64,000 nt of DNA from Gottfriedia sp049568075. GTDB lineage: Bacteria; Bacillota; Bacilli; Bacillales; Bacillaceae_G. The notes below the pieces were generated by a model that saw only the letters and a program-made list of their open reading frames with translations, was not told where the DNA came from and did not search any database. The position numbers and the translations under genes are program-made. Numbering within the stretch: position 1 is the first letter of the stretch; each line of letters starts with the position of its first letter. Shown one piece after another: positions 53,277-60,461 of this stretch. The DNA lies in NCBI GenBank assembly GCA_049568075.1, contig CP144911.1; one strand, 5' to 3'.

Positions 53277-53312
53277 AAAAACACCTAAATGAATGTTTAT
53301 TTAGGTGTTTTT
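53277..53312. terminator. Bidirectional terminator
   Basis: AAAAACACCTAAAT / ATTTAGGTGTTTTT, serving the small ORF on plus and the thioredoxin-like gene on minus. Confidence 0.88.
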
Positions 53313-53330
53313 AATATGATAGATAATGGA

Positions 53331-53564
53331 TTAACGTTTTTGTAATGCTGCTTCAATTTGCTCCATCTGAACGCCTCTAATAACTTCATCATCAATTATT
53401 AAAGTAGGTGTTGAGTATGAATCTAACTCAAACATCATTCTTTTTTTAGCACCTTCATCTTGTGATACGTTATATTCAATATAAGAAGCATTCATTTCTT
53501 TTAAATAATTTTTCAAAAATTCACAAGGAGGGCAACCATCTTGTGTGAATAATTCGATCTTCAT
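53331..53564 (-). CDS. Glutaredoxin/thioredoxin-like protein
   Basis: 77 residues, thioredoxin fold with redox motif CPPC in FTQDGCPPCEFLKNYL and the cis-Pro in YSTPTLIIDDEVIRG. Small cytosolic thiol oxidoreductase, similar to YtnI/NrdH-sized proteins. Possible electron donor or bacilliredoxin-like role; partner unknown. Its minus orientation opposes ykuJ. Confidence 0.82.
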   Translation of the reverse strand: MKIELFTQDGCPPCEFLKNYLKEMNASYIEYNVSQDEGAKKRMMFELDSYSTPTLIIDDEVIRGVQMEQIEAALQKR

Positions 53565-53815
53565 AAAACGACATCCTTTTTTATTTTTTCTTAAAGCATT
53601 TGTATAAAACCATTATGACATAGAAAAATATAGTATATAAAGAAATTTGTTTTTTAGTTGAAACGACTATTTTTCTTGAATTTATCTTGAAATACAAGTA
53701 TTCTTATTAATGGACACTTACATAGCTGAAATCTATCAGAAGTTTTTTGGATAGAAATTGTAAGAAAGTAAAACCTATATTTAGGGAATGACACATGGTA
53801 GAAAGGAGTTCTAAT

Positions 53816-54052
53816 ATGTCTTTATTATTAGGAATTTTAGAACGCTTAGAAAGTTTAAAACAACAAGCTACGAACGGTGAGGTTGCTCAAAGATATTTTG
53901 AAGTTAACGGTGAAAGAAAGTGTAGCGTTAAGTATTCTGAGAAAAATGAAACTTTTGAATTAGAAGTATTTCAACAAGGTGAAAAACCACAAACGTTCCC
54001 ATTCGATAATATCGATATGGTAGCAATTGAAATATACGAAATTATTTCATAA
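53816..54052 (+). CDS. ykuJ: YkuJ-like protein
   Basis: 78 residues. RYFEVNGERKCSVKYSEKNETFELEVFQ and EKPQTFPFDNIDMVAIEI follow B. subtilis YkuJ almost phrase by phrase. Small alpha/beta protein of unknown role. ATG 53816 follows AAAGGAG; the ATG at 53795 has no ribosome site. Ends in its own terminator. Confidence 0.85.
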   Translation: MSLLLGILERLESLKQQATNGEVAQRYFEVNGERKCSVKYSEKNETFELEVFQQGEKPQTFPFDNIDMVAIEIYEIIS

Positions 54053-54057
54053 GAAAA

Positions 54058-54082
54058 GAAAAAACAAGCTAAGCTTGTTTTT
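54058..54082 (+). terminator. Terminator after ykuJ
   Basis: Tight stem ACAAGC / GCTTGT with T-rich tail. Confidence 0.8.
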
Positions 54083-54185
54083 TCTTTTTTTTTTAATATT
54101 TTATTACAAAATAGTATGGGTGTGCTAATCCCAATTCTTAATGAATACATTATTATGTATTGTTATGAATAGGGAGGTCATATAC

Positions 54186-54704
54186 GTGAATAAAGATCAG
54201 TATCGATTTTACAATGTAAGTGAAAGAAATATGAGTTTTGATCATGTAGTTGATCGGCTATATCATTTTGTAAAAAGTGATCCTAATAAACAATATCGAC
54301 TTTCCATTGGAACAGATTCTCAAGTTCATAGTAATGGAACTAAGTTTATTACAGCACTTCACTTGCATCGGGTAGGTAATGGCGCTTGGGGATGTTTACA
54401 TACTTGTTGGCATCACAAGAAAATCCGAAATTTAAAAGAGAAAATATTTTTAGAAACTATGTATAGTCAGGAAATAGCTTTTTTATTATCACCCTTTCAT
54501 TTAGAAAAAATTTTTAGTCCTCTTCATGAAAATGCTAATTCGAATAATTTTAGTTTTGAAATTCATCTAGATATTGGTACGATGGGGCTAACGAAAGAGT
54601 TTATACAAGAAATGACATCTAAAGTAAGTGCGATGGGCATCATTCCTAAGATAAAACCTGATTCTTATACAGCATTTAGTTATGCAAATAAATTTACAAA
54701 ATAA
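54186..54704 (+). CDS. ykuK: YkuK-like protein, DUF458, RNase H-like fold
   Basis: 172 residues of the DUF458 family. RLSIGTDSQVHSNGTKFITALHLHRVG and the later FEIHLDIGTMGLTKEFIQEM carry the acidic residues placed as in RNase H-like folds. Role unknown. GTG 54186 after AGGGAGGT is preferred; the ATG at 54141 has no ribosome site and adds a non-homologous leader. Confidence 0.82.
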   Translation: MNKDQYRFYNVSERNMSFDHVVDRLYHFVKSDPNKQYRLSIGTDSQVHSNGTKFITALHLHRVGNGAWGCLHTCWHHKKIRNLKEKIFLETMYSQEIAFLLSPFHLEKIFSPLHENANSNNFSFEIHLDIGTMGLTKEFIQEMTSKVSAMGIIPKIKPDSYTAFSYANKFTK

Positions 54705-54757
54705 GAAGTTTAAACTAAATAAACATTGATTAAAATGAGGATTAGGAGGGATGATGG

Positions 54758-54949
54758 ATGTTAAGTGAACAAAATTTCACAGAAGATGAATTGTCTTTAT
54801 TGGTCGACACAGTGATGAAACAAAATTATGCAATTGAACTCATTTCATCACAGATAACTGATATAGAAAATGGTTTAATGGCTGCAGGCGAGGATCAATA
54901 CGAAAGATTAATACATTTATATCAAAAATTAAGGGATTTAGGGCTATGA
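54758..54949 (+). CDS. abbA: AbrB antirepressor AbbA
   Basis: 63 residues. NFTEDELSLLVDTVMKQNYAIELISSQITDIENG closely parallels B. subtilis AbbA (formerly YkzF), a DNA mimic that binds AbrB and lifts its repression when Spo0A~P rises. Acidic overall, as expected for a DNA mimic. ATG 54758 follows AGGAGGG by 6 bases. Between ykuK and ykuL as in B. subtilis; own terminator after it. Confidence 0.85.
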   Translation: MLSEQNFTEDELSLLVDTVMKQNYAIELISSQITDIENGLMAAGEDQYERLIHLYQKLRDLGL

Positions 54950-54963
54950 AGACAAATATAGAT

Positions 54964-55003
54964 GAACGTTTAGATAATAAATTATTTATCTAAACGTTTT
55001 TTT
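54964..55003 (+). terminator. Terminator after abbA
   Basis: AACGTTTAGATAA / TTTATCTAAACGTT followed by T-run. Confidence 0.9.
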
Positions 55004-55244
55004 GTTTTTTTGAATAGTTATAGTTAAATGAGTAAATTTTTAAGAAAAGTTAAATTGGAAAGGGGTTACAAATCTGATAATATAGGGATGGGGACCTAGT
55101 CCTTAATCTAATAAAATAATGTATAGAATTTTTCTATACAGATGATGAGCAAAGTTGTATGTGTATTTATTTGATGTTTATTTATGAATTGATAATTTCT
55201 ACCATTTTTAAATACTTTTGCTTTTCTATTGGGGGACGATGTTT

Positions 55245-55691
55245 TTGATTAGTATTGATGGTTCACAATTTTTTGAACATAAAGTAGAAGAATTCATTAT
55301 TTCAAGTGAAAAAGTAGCTCATGTACAAATTGGCAATAGTTTGGAGCATGCCTTATTAGTACTTACAAAATCTGGATATTCTTCAATTCCAGTGTTAAAT
55401 CCAAAGTTTCAGTTGCTAGGTTTGATTAGTACATCTATGATATTAGATGGAATACTTGGATTAGAAAGAATTGAATTTGAACGTTTAAGCAATATGAAAG
55501 TTGAAGAGGTAATGGGAACTGAAATACCATTATTAAAAACGACTGATACACTCGCTAAAGGGCTTGAATCTGTAGTTGATCATCCTTTTGTATGTGTGGT
55601 TGATGCTAATAATACGTTTGAAGGTATATTAACTCGTAGAGCGATTTTAAAACAATTGAATAAAAATGTTAGAAGATATAATAAGCATTAA
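55245..55691 (+). CDS. ykuL: Tandem CBS-domain protein YkuL
   Basis: 148 residues, two CBS domains (about 13-75 and 80-145): VAHVQIGNSLEHALLVLTKSGYSSIPVL and VEEVMGTEIPLLKTTDTLAKGLE, with LTRRAILKQLNK at the end, as in B. subtilis YkuL. Such stand-alone CBS pairs bind nucleotides (often c-di-AMP or adenylates in this family, e.g. DarB). TTG 55245 is 8 bases after GGGGGA; ATG 55239 is only 2 bases after it and is the alternative start. Confidence 0.83.
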   Translation: MISIDGSQFFEHKVEEFIISSEKVAHVQIGNSLEHALLVLTKSGYSSIPVLNPKFQLLGLISTSMILDGILGLERIEFERLSNMKVEEVMGTEIPLLKTTDTLAKGLESVVDHPFVCVVDANNTFEGILTRRAILKQLNKNVRRYNKH

Positions 55692-55694
55692 CGA

Positions 55695-55732
55695 TAAAAA
55701 AGTAAGTCATCATCAAATTGACTTGCTTTTTT
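55695..55732 (+). terminator. Terminator after ykuL
   Basis: AAAAAAGTAAGTCA / TGACTTGCTTTTTT hairpin. Confidence 0.9.
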
Positions 55733-55780
55733 AGTGTTGAAGAGTCAATCAAAATAGGTTTAAGGCAAGGGGGGGCTTAT

Positions 55781-56650
55781 GTGCAAATTGATGATATACG
55801 TTTAATAATTACTTTGTCTGAAGAGAAGAATATGAGGAAGGCAGCTGAGAGGTTGTTTGTTTCTCAACCAGCTTTAAGTCAAAGACTACAAAATTTAGAG
55901 AAGCAGATTGGTAGTGAATTGTTTATTCGCTCTCAAAAAGGTTTGATTATTACGGCCTCTGGTGAAATCATATTAAACTACGCGAAAAAGATGGAAGAAA
56001 CGTATCAAACAATGTTAGAGCAGTTACAAATTTTAAAATCCGATATTTCAGGGACTTTAAAGATTGCCGTTTCATCTGTTGTTGCGCAATACTGGTTACC
56101 GCCAGTTTTAAAAAAATATGTGTCAAGCTATCTAGAAGTACAAGTTTCACTTTTTACCGGTTGGAGTAGTGAAATCACAAATCGCTTATATGAAAATGAA
56201 GTTCATCTAGCAATTGTTCGAGGAAACCAAAATTGGTTTGGAGAAAAGGAATTACTGTTTTCTGATGAATTATTATTAGTTGATACAAAAAAACATAGTC
56301 TTGAGGAATATAAAACGATACAAAGACCATTTATTCAGTTTAAAAGTAATTCAAATTATTATCAGTTGATCCAGTCATGGTGGTATGAGCATTTTAATTC
56401 ATTACCAAAACATGAAATTGTAGTCGATCAAATTGAAACATGTAAGCAATTTGTATTGAATGGACTAGGCTTTGCGATCTTACCTTCCTCGGTATTACAT
56501 GATATTATTGATGAAAATATTATAAAAACACCTTTAATTACAAAAGAACAATCAGGCTTATATCGCGATACATACTTACTTTATAATCGAGATGCGTTGA
56601 AATTAAAACAAGTAGAAGGATTTATAGAATCAATTCGAAAAAAAAATTAA
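55781..56650 (+). CDS. ccpC: LysR-family regulator CcpC
   Basis: 289 residues. N-terminal HTH (IDDIRLIITLSEEKNMRKAAERLFVSQPALSQRLQNLEK) and a C-terminal periplasmic-binding-like effector domain. B. subtilis CcpC represses citB and citZ and answers to citrate; the position between ykuL and dapH fits. GTG 55781 follows AAGGGGGGGC; the frame is open further upstream but would start inside the ykuL terminator. Confidence 0.83.
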   Translation: MQIDDIRLIITLSEEKNMRKAAERLFVSQPALSQRLQNLEKQIGSELFIRSQKGLIITASGEIILNYAKKMEETYQTMLEQLQILKSDISGTLKIAVSSVVAQYWLPPVLKKYVSSYLEVQVSLFTGWSSEITNRLYENEVHLAIVRGNQNWFGEKELLFSDELLLVDTKKHSLEEYKTIQRPFIQFKSNSNYYQLIQSWWYEHFNSLPKHEIVVDQIETCKQFVLNGLGFAILPSSVLHDIIDENIIKTPLITKEQSGLYRDTYLLYNRDALKLKQVEGFIESIRKKN

Positions 56651-56732
56651 GATTACTCGACAAAATGTTGCTAGTTACTTACTAGATTTGATAGAGTATT
56701 CTTATTGATAATAATAAAGGGGGCAATTCATT

Positions 56733-57449
56733 ATGAAATTAATGGACGCAAATGAAATTATTGCATTTATTGCAAATAGCACGAAAAAGACACCTGTAAA
56801 GGTTTATGTAAAAGGTCAATTAGACAAGCTTACTATTTCTGAATCAGTTCAATCATTTATTTCTCAAAATTCTGGAGTTTTATTTGGTGAGTGGGATGAT
56901 GTTAAAGTAATCCTTGAAGAGCAAAAAGAATACATAGAAGATTATGTAGTAGAATCAGATCGTCGTAATTCAGCGATTCCACTTTTAGATGCTAAAGGTA
57001 TTAAAGCTCGCATCGAGCCAGGTGCGTTTATTCGTGATCAAGTTACAATTGGAGACAATGCAGTTATTATGATGGGTGCTGTAATTAACATCGGTGCTGT
57101 AATTGGAGAAGGAACAATGATCGATATGAACGCAGTACTTGGTGGACGTGCTACAACAGGTAAAAACTGTCACGTTGGTGCTGGAGCTGTTTTAGCTGGC
57201 GTAATTGAGCCACCATCAGCAAATCCAGTTATTCTTGAAGACAATGTATTAATTGGTGCTAATGCAGTAGTTTTAGAAGGTATTAAAGTAGGGGAAGGCG
57301 CAGTAGTAGCTGCAGGTGCAATTGTTACTGAAGACGTTGCTCCTTATACTGTAGTTGCAGGTGTTCCAGCTAGAAAAATCAAAGATATCGATGATAAAAC
57401 AATTTCAAAAACTGAAATCATTCAGGCTTTAAGACAACTAAATCAATAA
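56733..57449 (+). CDS. dapH: Tetrahydrodipicolinate N-acetyltransferase DapH
   Basis: 238 residues. After an N-terminal helical domain the left-handed beta-helix shows hexapeptide repeats (VTIGDNAVIMMGAVINIGAVIGEGTMID; HVGAGAVLAGVIEPPSANPV; VLIGANAVVLEGIKVGEGAVVAAGAIV). Catalyses the first step of the acetylase branch of lysine/meso-diaminopimelate synthesis. Normally paired with dapL; here a repeat element and two terminator hairpins separate them. Confidence 0.95.
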   Translation: MKLMDANEIIAFIANSTKKTPVKVYVKGQLDKLTISESVQSFISQNSGVLFGEWDDVKVILEEQKEYIEDYVVESDRRNSAIPLLDAKGIKARIEPGAFIRDQVTIGDNAVIMMGAVINIGAVIGEGTMIDMNAVLGGRATTGKNCHVGAGAVLAGVIEPPSANPVILEDNVLIGANAVVLEGIKVGEGAVVAAGAIVTEDVAPYTVVAGVPARKIKDIDDKTISKTEIIQALRQLNQ

Positions 57450-57460
57450 TAACAAGAAGT

Positions 57461-57487
57461 AAGCGTAGAATTTATTTTTCTACGCTT
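57461..57487 (+). terminator. Terminator hairpin after dapH, copy 1
   Basis: AAGCGTAGAA / TTCTACGCTT, 11 bases after the dapH stop; the T-run is short (ACTTTAT). Same stem as 57647-57672. Confidence 0.8.
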
Positions 57488-57646
57488 ACTTTATAGACAT
57501 TATATTAAAATATAAGTTCAGAACTGATTACAACATTTGACTTACGAGGCGTGAAGTCTGATAAGGAGTGAAGTTACCTTAGACGGTAATGAGCATCGCT
57601 CAGCAGGCGAAGCAACGAGGAAAGCGAGTGTTTGGTGGGCAGTCTG
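57488..57646 (+). repeat. Dispersed structured repeat, copy B (core 57519-57646)
   Basis: 31-bp AT-rich arm (with TATAGACA) then a 128-bp core starting CAGAACTG and ending CAGTCTG. It shares long blocks with copies A and C, such as AGTTACCTTAGACGGTAATG and GGCGAAGCAACGA. Some changes (CAACATTTGACTTACGAGG) weaken the outer stem, so it looks older than the others. Confidence 0.85.
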
Positions 57647-57677
57647 AAGCGTAGAATTATATTTCTACGCTTTTTTT
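57647..57677 (+). terminator. Terminator hairpin, copy 2, touching the dapL ribosome site
   Basis: AAGCGTAGAA / TTCTACGCTT followed by T7, then directly GGAGGAATTAAA and the dapL ATG. Abuts CAGTCTG of copy B. Confidence 0.85.
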
Positions 57678-57689
57678 GGAGGAATTAAA

Positions 57690-58799
57690 ATGGATTCATT
57701 TATTAAAATTAGAAGGGATTTACATTTGATCCCCGAACTTGGATTTCAAGAATTCAAAACACAAGCGTATTTACTAGATTATTTATCTAGTTTAGATCAA
57801 GAAAGAATGGTAATTGATACTTGGAGAACAGGTATTTTCGTTCGAGTAAAAGGGTTAAAACCTACTAGAACAATTGGTTACCGTACAGACATTGATGGAT
57901 TACCAATGAAAGAAAACACAGGTTTAGAATTTTCATCGATTCATGTAGGTAATATGCATGCCTGTGGTCATGATGTACATATGAGTATTGCTCTTGGTGT
58001 TCTTACTAACCTTGTTAATGAGCCAATAAATGATGATGTCGTTTTTATTTTTCAACCTGCAGAGGAAGGTCCTGGTGGAGCGGAACCTTTACTTAAAAGT
58101 GAAGAATTTAAACCATTTAAACCAGATGTAATCTATGGTTTACATATCGCTCCAGAATATCCTGTTGGTACAATTGCGACGAAACCTGGTATGTTATTTG
58201 CTCATACATCAGAGCTTTTTATTGATTTTCATGGCTTAAGCGGTCATGCAGCTTTCCCTCATTTAACGAACGATATGATCGTTGCATCAAGTCATTTTAT
58301 CACTCAAGTACAATCAGTTGTATCAAGAAATGTTAATCCATTAGACAGTGCTGTCATTACGATTGGGAAAATAACTGGTGGTACAGTTCAAAACGTTATT
58401 GCAGATCATGTTCGAATTGAAGGTACGATGCGAGCATTAAGTGAAGAAGCAATGCTAAAATTAAAAAATAGAATTGAAAGTCTTGTGAATGGATTTCAAG
58501 AGAGTTTTCAGTGTAAAATAGAAGTAGATTTTGGAAGTAATTACTATGGAGTAATCAACGATGAATCGTTGACGAATGAATTCTTTAATTTTGCGAAACA
58601 ATATGACGGTATTGAGGCCGTCCGTAGCAATGTTGCAATGACAGGTGAAGATTTTGGTTATATGACAAAAGAAATTCCAGGCCTAATGTTTTGGATTGGC
58701 GTAAATTCAGAATTCGGACTCCATAACCAAAAATTAAATCCAGATGAAAATGTGATTCCTTTAATGATTCGATTTATTTCGGACTTTATGAAACAATAA
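57690..58799 (+). CDS. dapL: N-acetyldiaminopimelate deacetylase DapL
   Basis: 369-residue M20 peptidase-family enzyme releasing acetate from N-acetyl-LL-diaminopimelate. Seen: RRDLHLIPELGFQEFKT, RTDIDGLPM, NMHACGHDVHMSI and FQPAEEGPGGAEP (metal site), a lid domain with HGLSGHAAFPH, and MTGEDFGYM. Its ribosome site GGAGG begins one base after the T-run of a terminator hairpin, so expression must come from readthrough or a promoter inside the repeat. Confidence 0.93.
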   Translation: MDSFIKIRRDLHLIPELGFQEFKTQAYLLDYLSSLDQERMVIDTWRTGIFVRVKGLKPTRTIGYRTDIDGLPMKENTGLEFSSIHVGNMHACGHDVHMSIALGVLTNLVNEPINDDVVFIFQPAEEGPGGAEPLLKSEEFKPFKPDVIYGLHIAPEYPVGTIATKPGMLFAHTSELFIDFHGLSGHAAFPHLTNDMIVASSHFITQVQSVVSRNVNPLDSAVITIGKITGGTVQNVIADHVRIEGTMRALSEEAMLKLKNRIESLVNGFQESFQCKIEVDFGSNYYGVINDESLTNEFFNFAKQYDGIEAVRSNVAMTGEDFGYMTKEIPGLMFWIGVNSEFGLHNQKLNPDENVIPLMIRFISDFMKQ

Positions 58800-58802
58800 C
58801 AA

Positions 58803-58817
58803 TGAAAATGATTTTCA
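58803..58817. promoter_or_regulatory. Fur-like box
   Basis: TGAAAATGATTTTCA is a perfect 7-1-7 palindrome, 13 of 15 matching the Fur box TGATAATnATTATCA. It starts 4 bases after the dapL stop, 25 bases before the ykuU -35. Confidence 0.6.
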
Positions 58818-58819
58818 GT

Positions 58820-58834
58820 TAATAATAATTATAA
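58820..58834. promoter_or_regulatory. PerR-like box
   Basis: TAATAATAATTATAA matches 14 of 15 positions of the PerR box TTATAATnATTATAA. It lies just before the -35 of the peroxiredoxin promoter. Confidence 0.65.
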
Positions 58835-58841
58835 ATTAATA

Positions 58842-58870
58842 TTGACTTTAAATAAGTAGTTTACTATAAT
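58842..58870 (+). promoter_or_regulatory. Sigma-A promoter of ykuU
   Basis: TTGACT, 17-base spacer, TATAAT: a near-consensus promoter 46 bases before the start codon. Confidence 0.85.
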
Positions 58871-58916
58871 ATCACTTGTATGATAAATAGTTACATAAAT
58901 ATTGGAGGTAATAACA

Positions 58917-59459
58917 ATGGCAGAACGTTTAGTAGGAAAACAAGCACCACGCTTTGAAATGGAAGCAGTTTTAGCAAATAAAGAATTTGGTAAAGTAAGC
59001 TTAGAAGAAAACATGAAAAACGATAAATGGACAGTATTATACTTCTATCCAATGGACTTCACATTTGTATGTCCAACTGAAATCATAGCAATCTCTGATC
59101 GTTACGACGAATTTGAAGATCTTGATGCAGAAGTTGTAGGAGTTTCTACAGATACAATTCACACTCACTTAGCATGGATCAACACTGATCGTAAAGATAA
59201 TGGCTTAGGTCAATTAAAATATGCATTAGGTGCAGATACAAACCACGCTATTTCTCGTGACTATGGCGTATTAATTGAAGAAGAAGGTATTGCATTACGT
59301 GGATTATTCATCATCAGCCCAGAGGGTGAATTAATGTACCAAGTAGTACACCACAACAACATCGGTCGTGAAGTTGATGAAGTTTTACGTGTACTTCAAG
59401 CTTTACAAACTGGTGGACTTTGCCCAGCTAACTGGAAACCAGGTCAAGCAACTCTATAA
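58917..59459 (+). CDS. ykuU: 2-Cys peroxiredoxin YkuU
   Basis: 180 residues. Peroxidatic Cys in PMDFTFVCPTEI, resolving Cys in GGLCPANWKPG, and the GGLG-like decamer-regulating loop is absent in usual form. Reduces hydrogen peroxide and organic peroxides in the cytosol, reduced by thioredoxin-type proteins such as the neighbouring YkuV. Strong promoter with PerR- and Fur-like boxes upstream predicts induction by peroxide. ATG 58917 after GGAGGT. Confidence 0.93.
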   Translation: MAERLVGKQAPRFEMEAVLANKEFGKVSLEENMKNDKWTVLYFYPMDFTFVCPTEIIAISDRYDEFEDLDAEVVGVSTDTIHTHLAWINTDRKDNGLGQLKYALGADTNHAISRDYGVLIEEEGIALRGLFIISPEGELMYQVVHHNNIGREVDEVLRVLQALQTGGLCPANWKPGQATL

Positions 59460-59484
59460 TTCTAAACAATTAAGAATTAATGTC

Positions 59485-59514
59485 AAAGGTCTAACTTATA
59501 GTTAGGCCTTTTTA
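59485..59514 (+). terminator. Terminator after ykuU
   Basis: AAAGGTCTAAC / GTTAGGCCTTT followed by T-run. Confidence 0.85.
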
Positions 59515-59529
59515 AACACAATAACGAAA

Positions 59530-59595
59530 AGTGGAAGGCGTTTGTTAAAGACCCGACAAGCATAAGGCAAGGACCTAGAGGGCCAAACGCCTATA
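59530..59595. repeat. Second type of dispersed hairpin repeat
   Basis: AGGCGTTTG (59536-59544) pairs with CAAACGCCT (59584-59592) around a 39-base loop rich in GACCCGACAAGC and GGACCT. It resembles a common Bacillaceae intergenic motif. A 15-base piece, GGCCAAACGTCTATA at 37084-37098, matches its right end with one mismatch. Confidence 0.55.
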
Positions 59596-59663
59596 ACTAG
59601 ACAAAAACTAAAAGTAGAACAAGCTTACTTAGAGCTAATGAAAACAAGTAGGAGGACTATAAA

Positions 59664-60119
59664 ATGAGACTTCGCTCACCAATGCCTGAATTAGATGGTG
59701 CAACAACAGTATTAAATGGAGAAATTCAAAAAGAAAACTTAATCGGTGACAAACCAACATTAATTCATTTTTGGTCTGTTAGTTGCCATTTATGTAAAGT
59801 AGCAATGCCAAACATTAATGCTTTTAGAGATGAATATAAAGATCGATTAAATGTAGTAAGTGTTCATATGCCAAGATCTGAAGATGATTTAGATATTGAT
59901 AAAATTAAAGAAGTTGCAAACGAACACGGCATTACACAAACAATACTAGTTGATAACCAACATAGTATTACAGATGCTTTTGAAAATAAATATGTACCAT
60001 CATATTACGTATTTGATAAAACAGGTGTATTACGCCACTTCCAAGCTGGAGAAGGCGGAATGCCAATGTTAGAAAAGCGTGTTAATCGAGTGCTAGATGA
60101 AGCAGCAAAAGTAGAATAA
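59664..60119 (+). CDS. ykuV: Thiol-disulfide oxidoreductase YkuV
   Basis: 151 residues, thioredoxin/TlpA-like fold without signal peptide. Redox motif CHLC in FWSVSCHLCKVAMP, then VSVHMPRSEDDLD and the cis-Pro loop YVPSYYVFDKTG; every block parallels B. subtilis YkuV. Likely reduces YkuU or other cytosolic disulfides. ATG after TAGGAGG. Separated from ykuU by a terminator and a hairpin repeat. Confidence 0.92.
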   Translation: MRLRSPMPELDGATTVLNGEIQKENLIGDKPTLIHFWSVSCHLCKVAMPNINAFRDEYKDRLNVVSVHMPRSEDDLDIDKIKEVANEHGITQTILVDNQHSITDAFENKYVPSYYVFDKTGVLRHFQAGEGGMPMLEKRVNRVLDEAAKVE

Positions 60120-60140
60120 TATAGATTCAATCATCACTTA

Positions 60141-60170
60141 AGAGACTTTTTTTAAAGTCTCTTTTTGTAT
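60141..60170 (+). terminator. Terminator hairpin after ykuV, copy 1
   Basis: AGAGACTTT / AAAGTCTCT with T5 then GTAT; the same hairpin recurs at 60327-60355. Confidence 0.85.
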
Positions 60171-60325
60171 GTAGAGAAAATACAAAAAATTTGAGTTTCA
60201 GACGGATTGAAAGCGCTTGTCTTTCGAGGCGCGAAGCCAGGTGAGGAGCGGAGTTACCCTTGATGGGAATGAGCACCGCTCAAAAGGCGAAGCAAAGAAG
60301 AAAGCGAGCGTTTGTCAACAGTCTG
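60163..60325 (+). repeat. Dispersed structured repeat, copy C (core 60199-60325)
   Basis: 36-bp arm (T-run plus ATGTAGAGAAAATAC) and a 127-bp core from CAGACGG to CAGTCTG. It is the best-preserved partner of copy A: CGCTTGTCTTTCGAGGCGCG, GGTGAGGAGCGGAGTTACC, AATGAGCACCGC and GCGAGCGTTTGTCAACAGTC are shared. The 61-codon frame at 60217 is only the repeat read as protein. Confidence 0.87.
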
Positions 60326-60326
60326 A

Positions 60327-60355
60327 AGAGACTTTTTTTGAAGTCACTTTTTTGT
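60327..60355 (+). terminator. Terminator hairpin, copy 2
   Basis: AGAGACTTTTTTTGAAGTCACT with T6 and GTAT; one stem base differs from copy 1. Confidence 0.8.
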
Positions 60356-60461
60356 ATTATCCTAATCTTCGTCTTGAAACTAGTAGAAAGCGTATTTTAT
60401 AGGTATAATTAAAGTAAACTAATCTTTAGTTTAAGGAATTATTCTGTAGGAGGAAAAAAGT

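Larger units (their letters stand above)
52827..53330. other. Intergenic stretch with one small ORF and a terminator
   Basis: About 500 bases between two minus-strand genes. The first 290 bases are AT-rich with no signal I can name. It holds a credible small ORF at 53134-53211 and a bidirectional terminator at 53277-53312. Confidence 0.5.

Noticed and set aside
60207..60222. CcpA cre-like site TTGAAAGCGCTTGTCT
   Set aside because: Good partial match to cre, but it is an internal part of repeat copy C and not near a suitable promoter.
60217..60402. Open frame starting MSFEARSQVRSGVTLDGNEH, and its relative at 32173-32406
   Set aside because: Same peptide arises from copies A and C of the non-coding repeat on opposite strands; no ribosome site.
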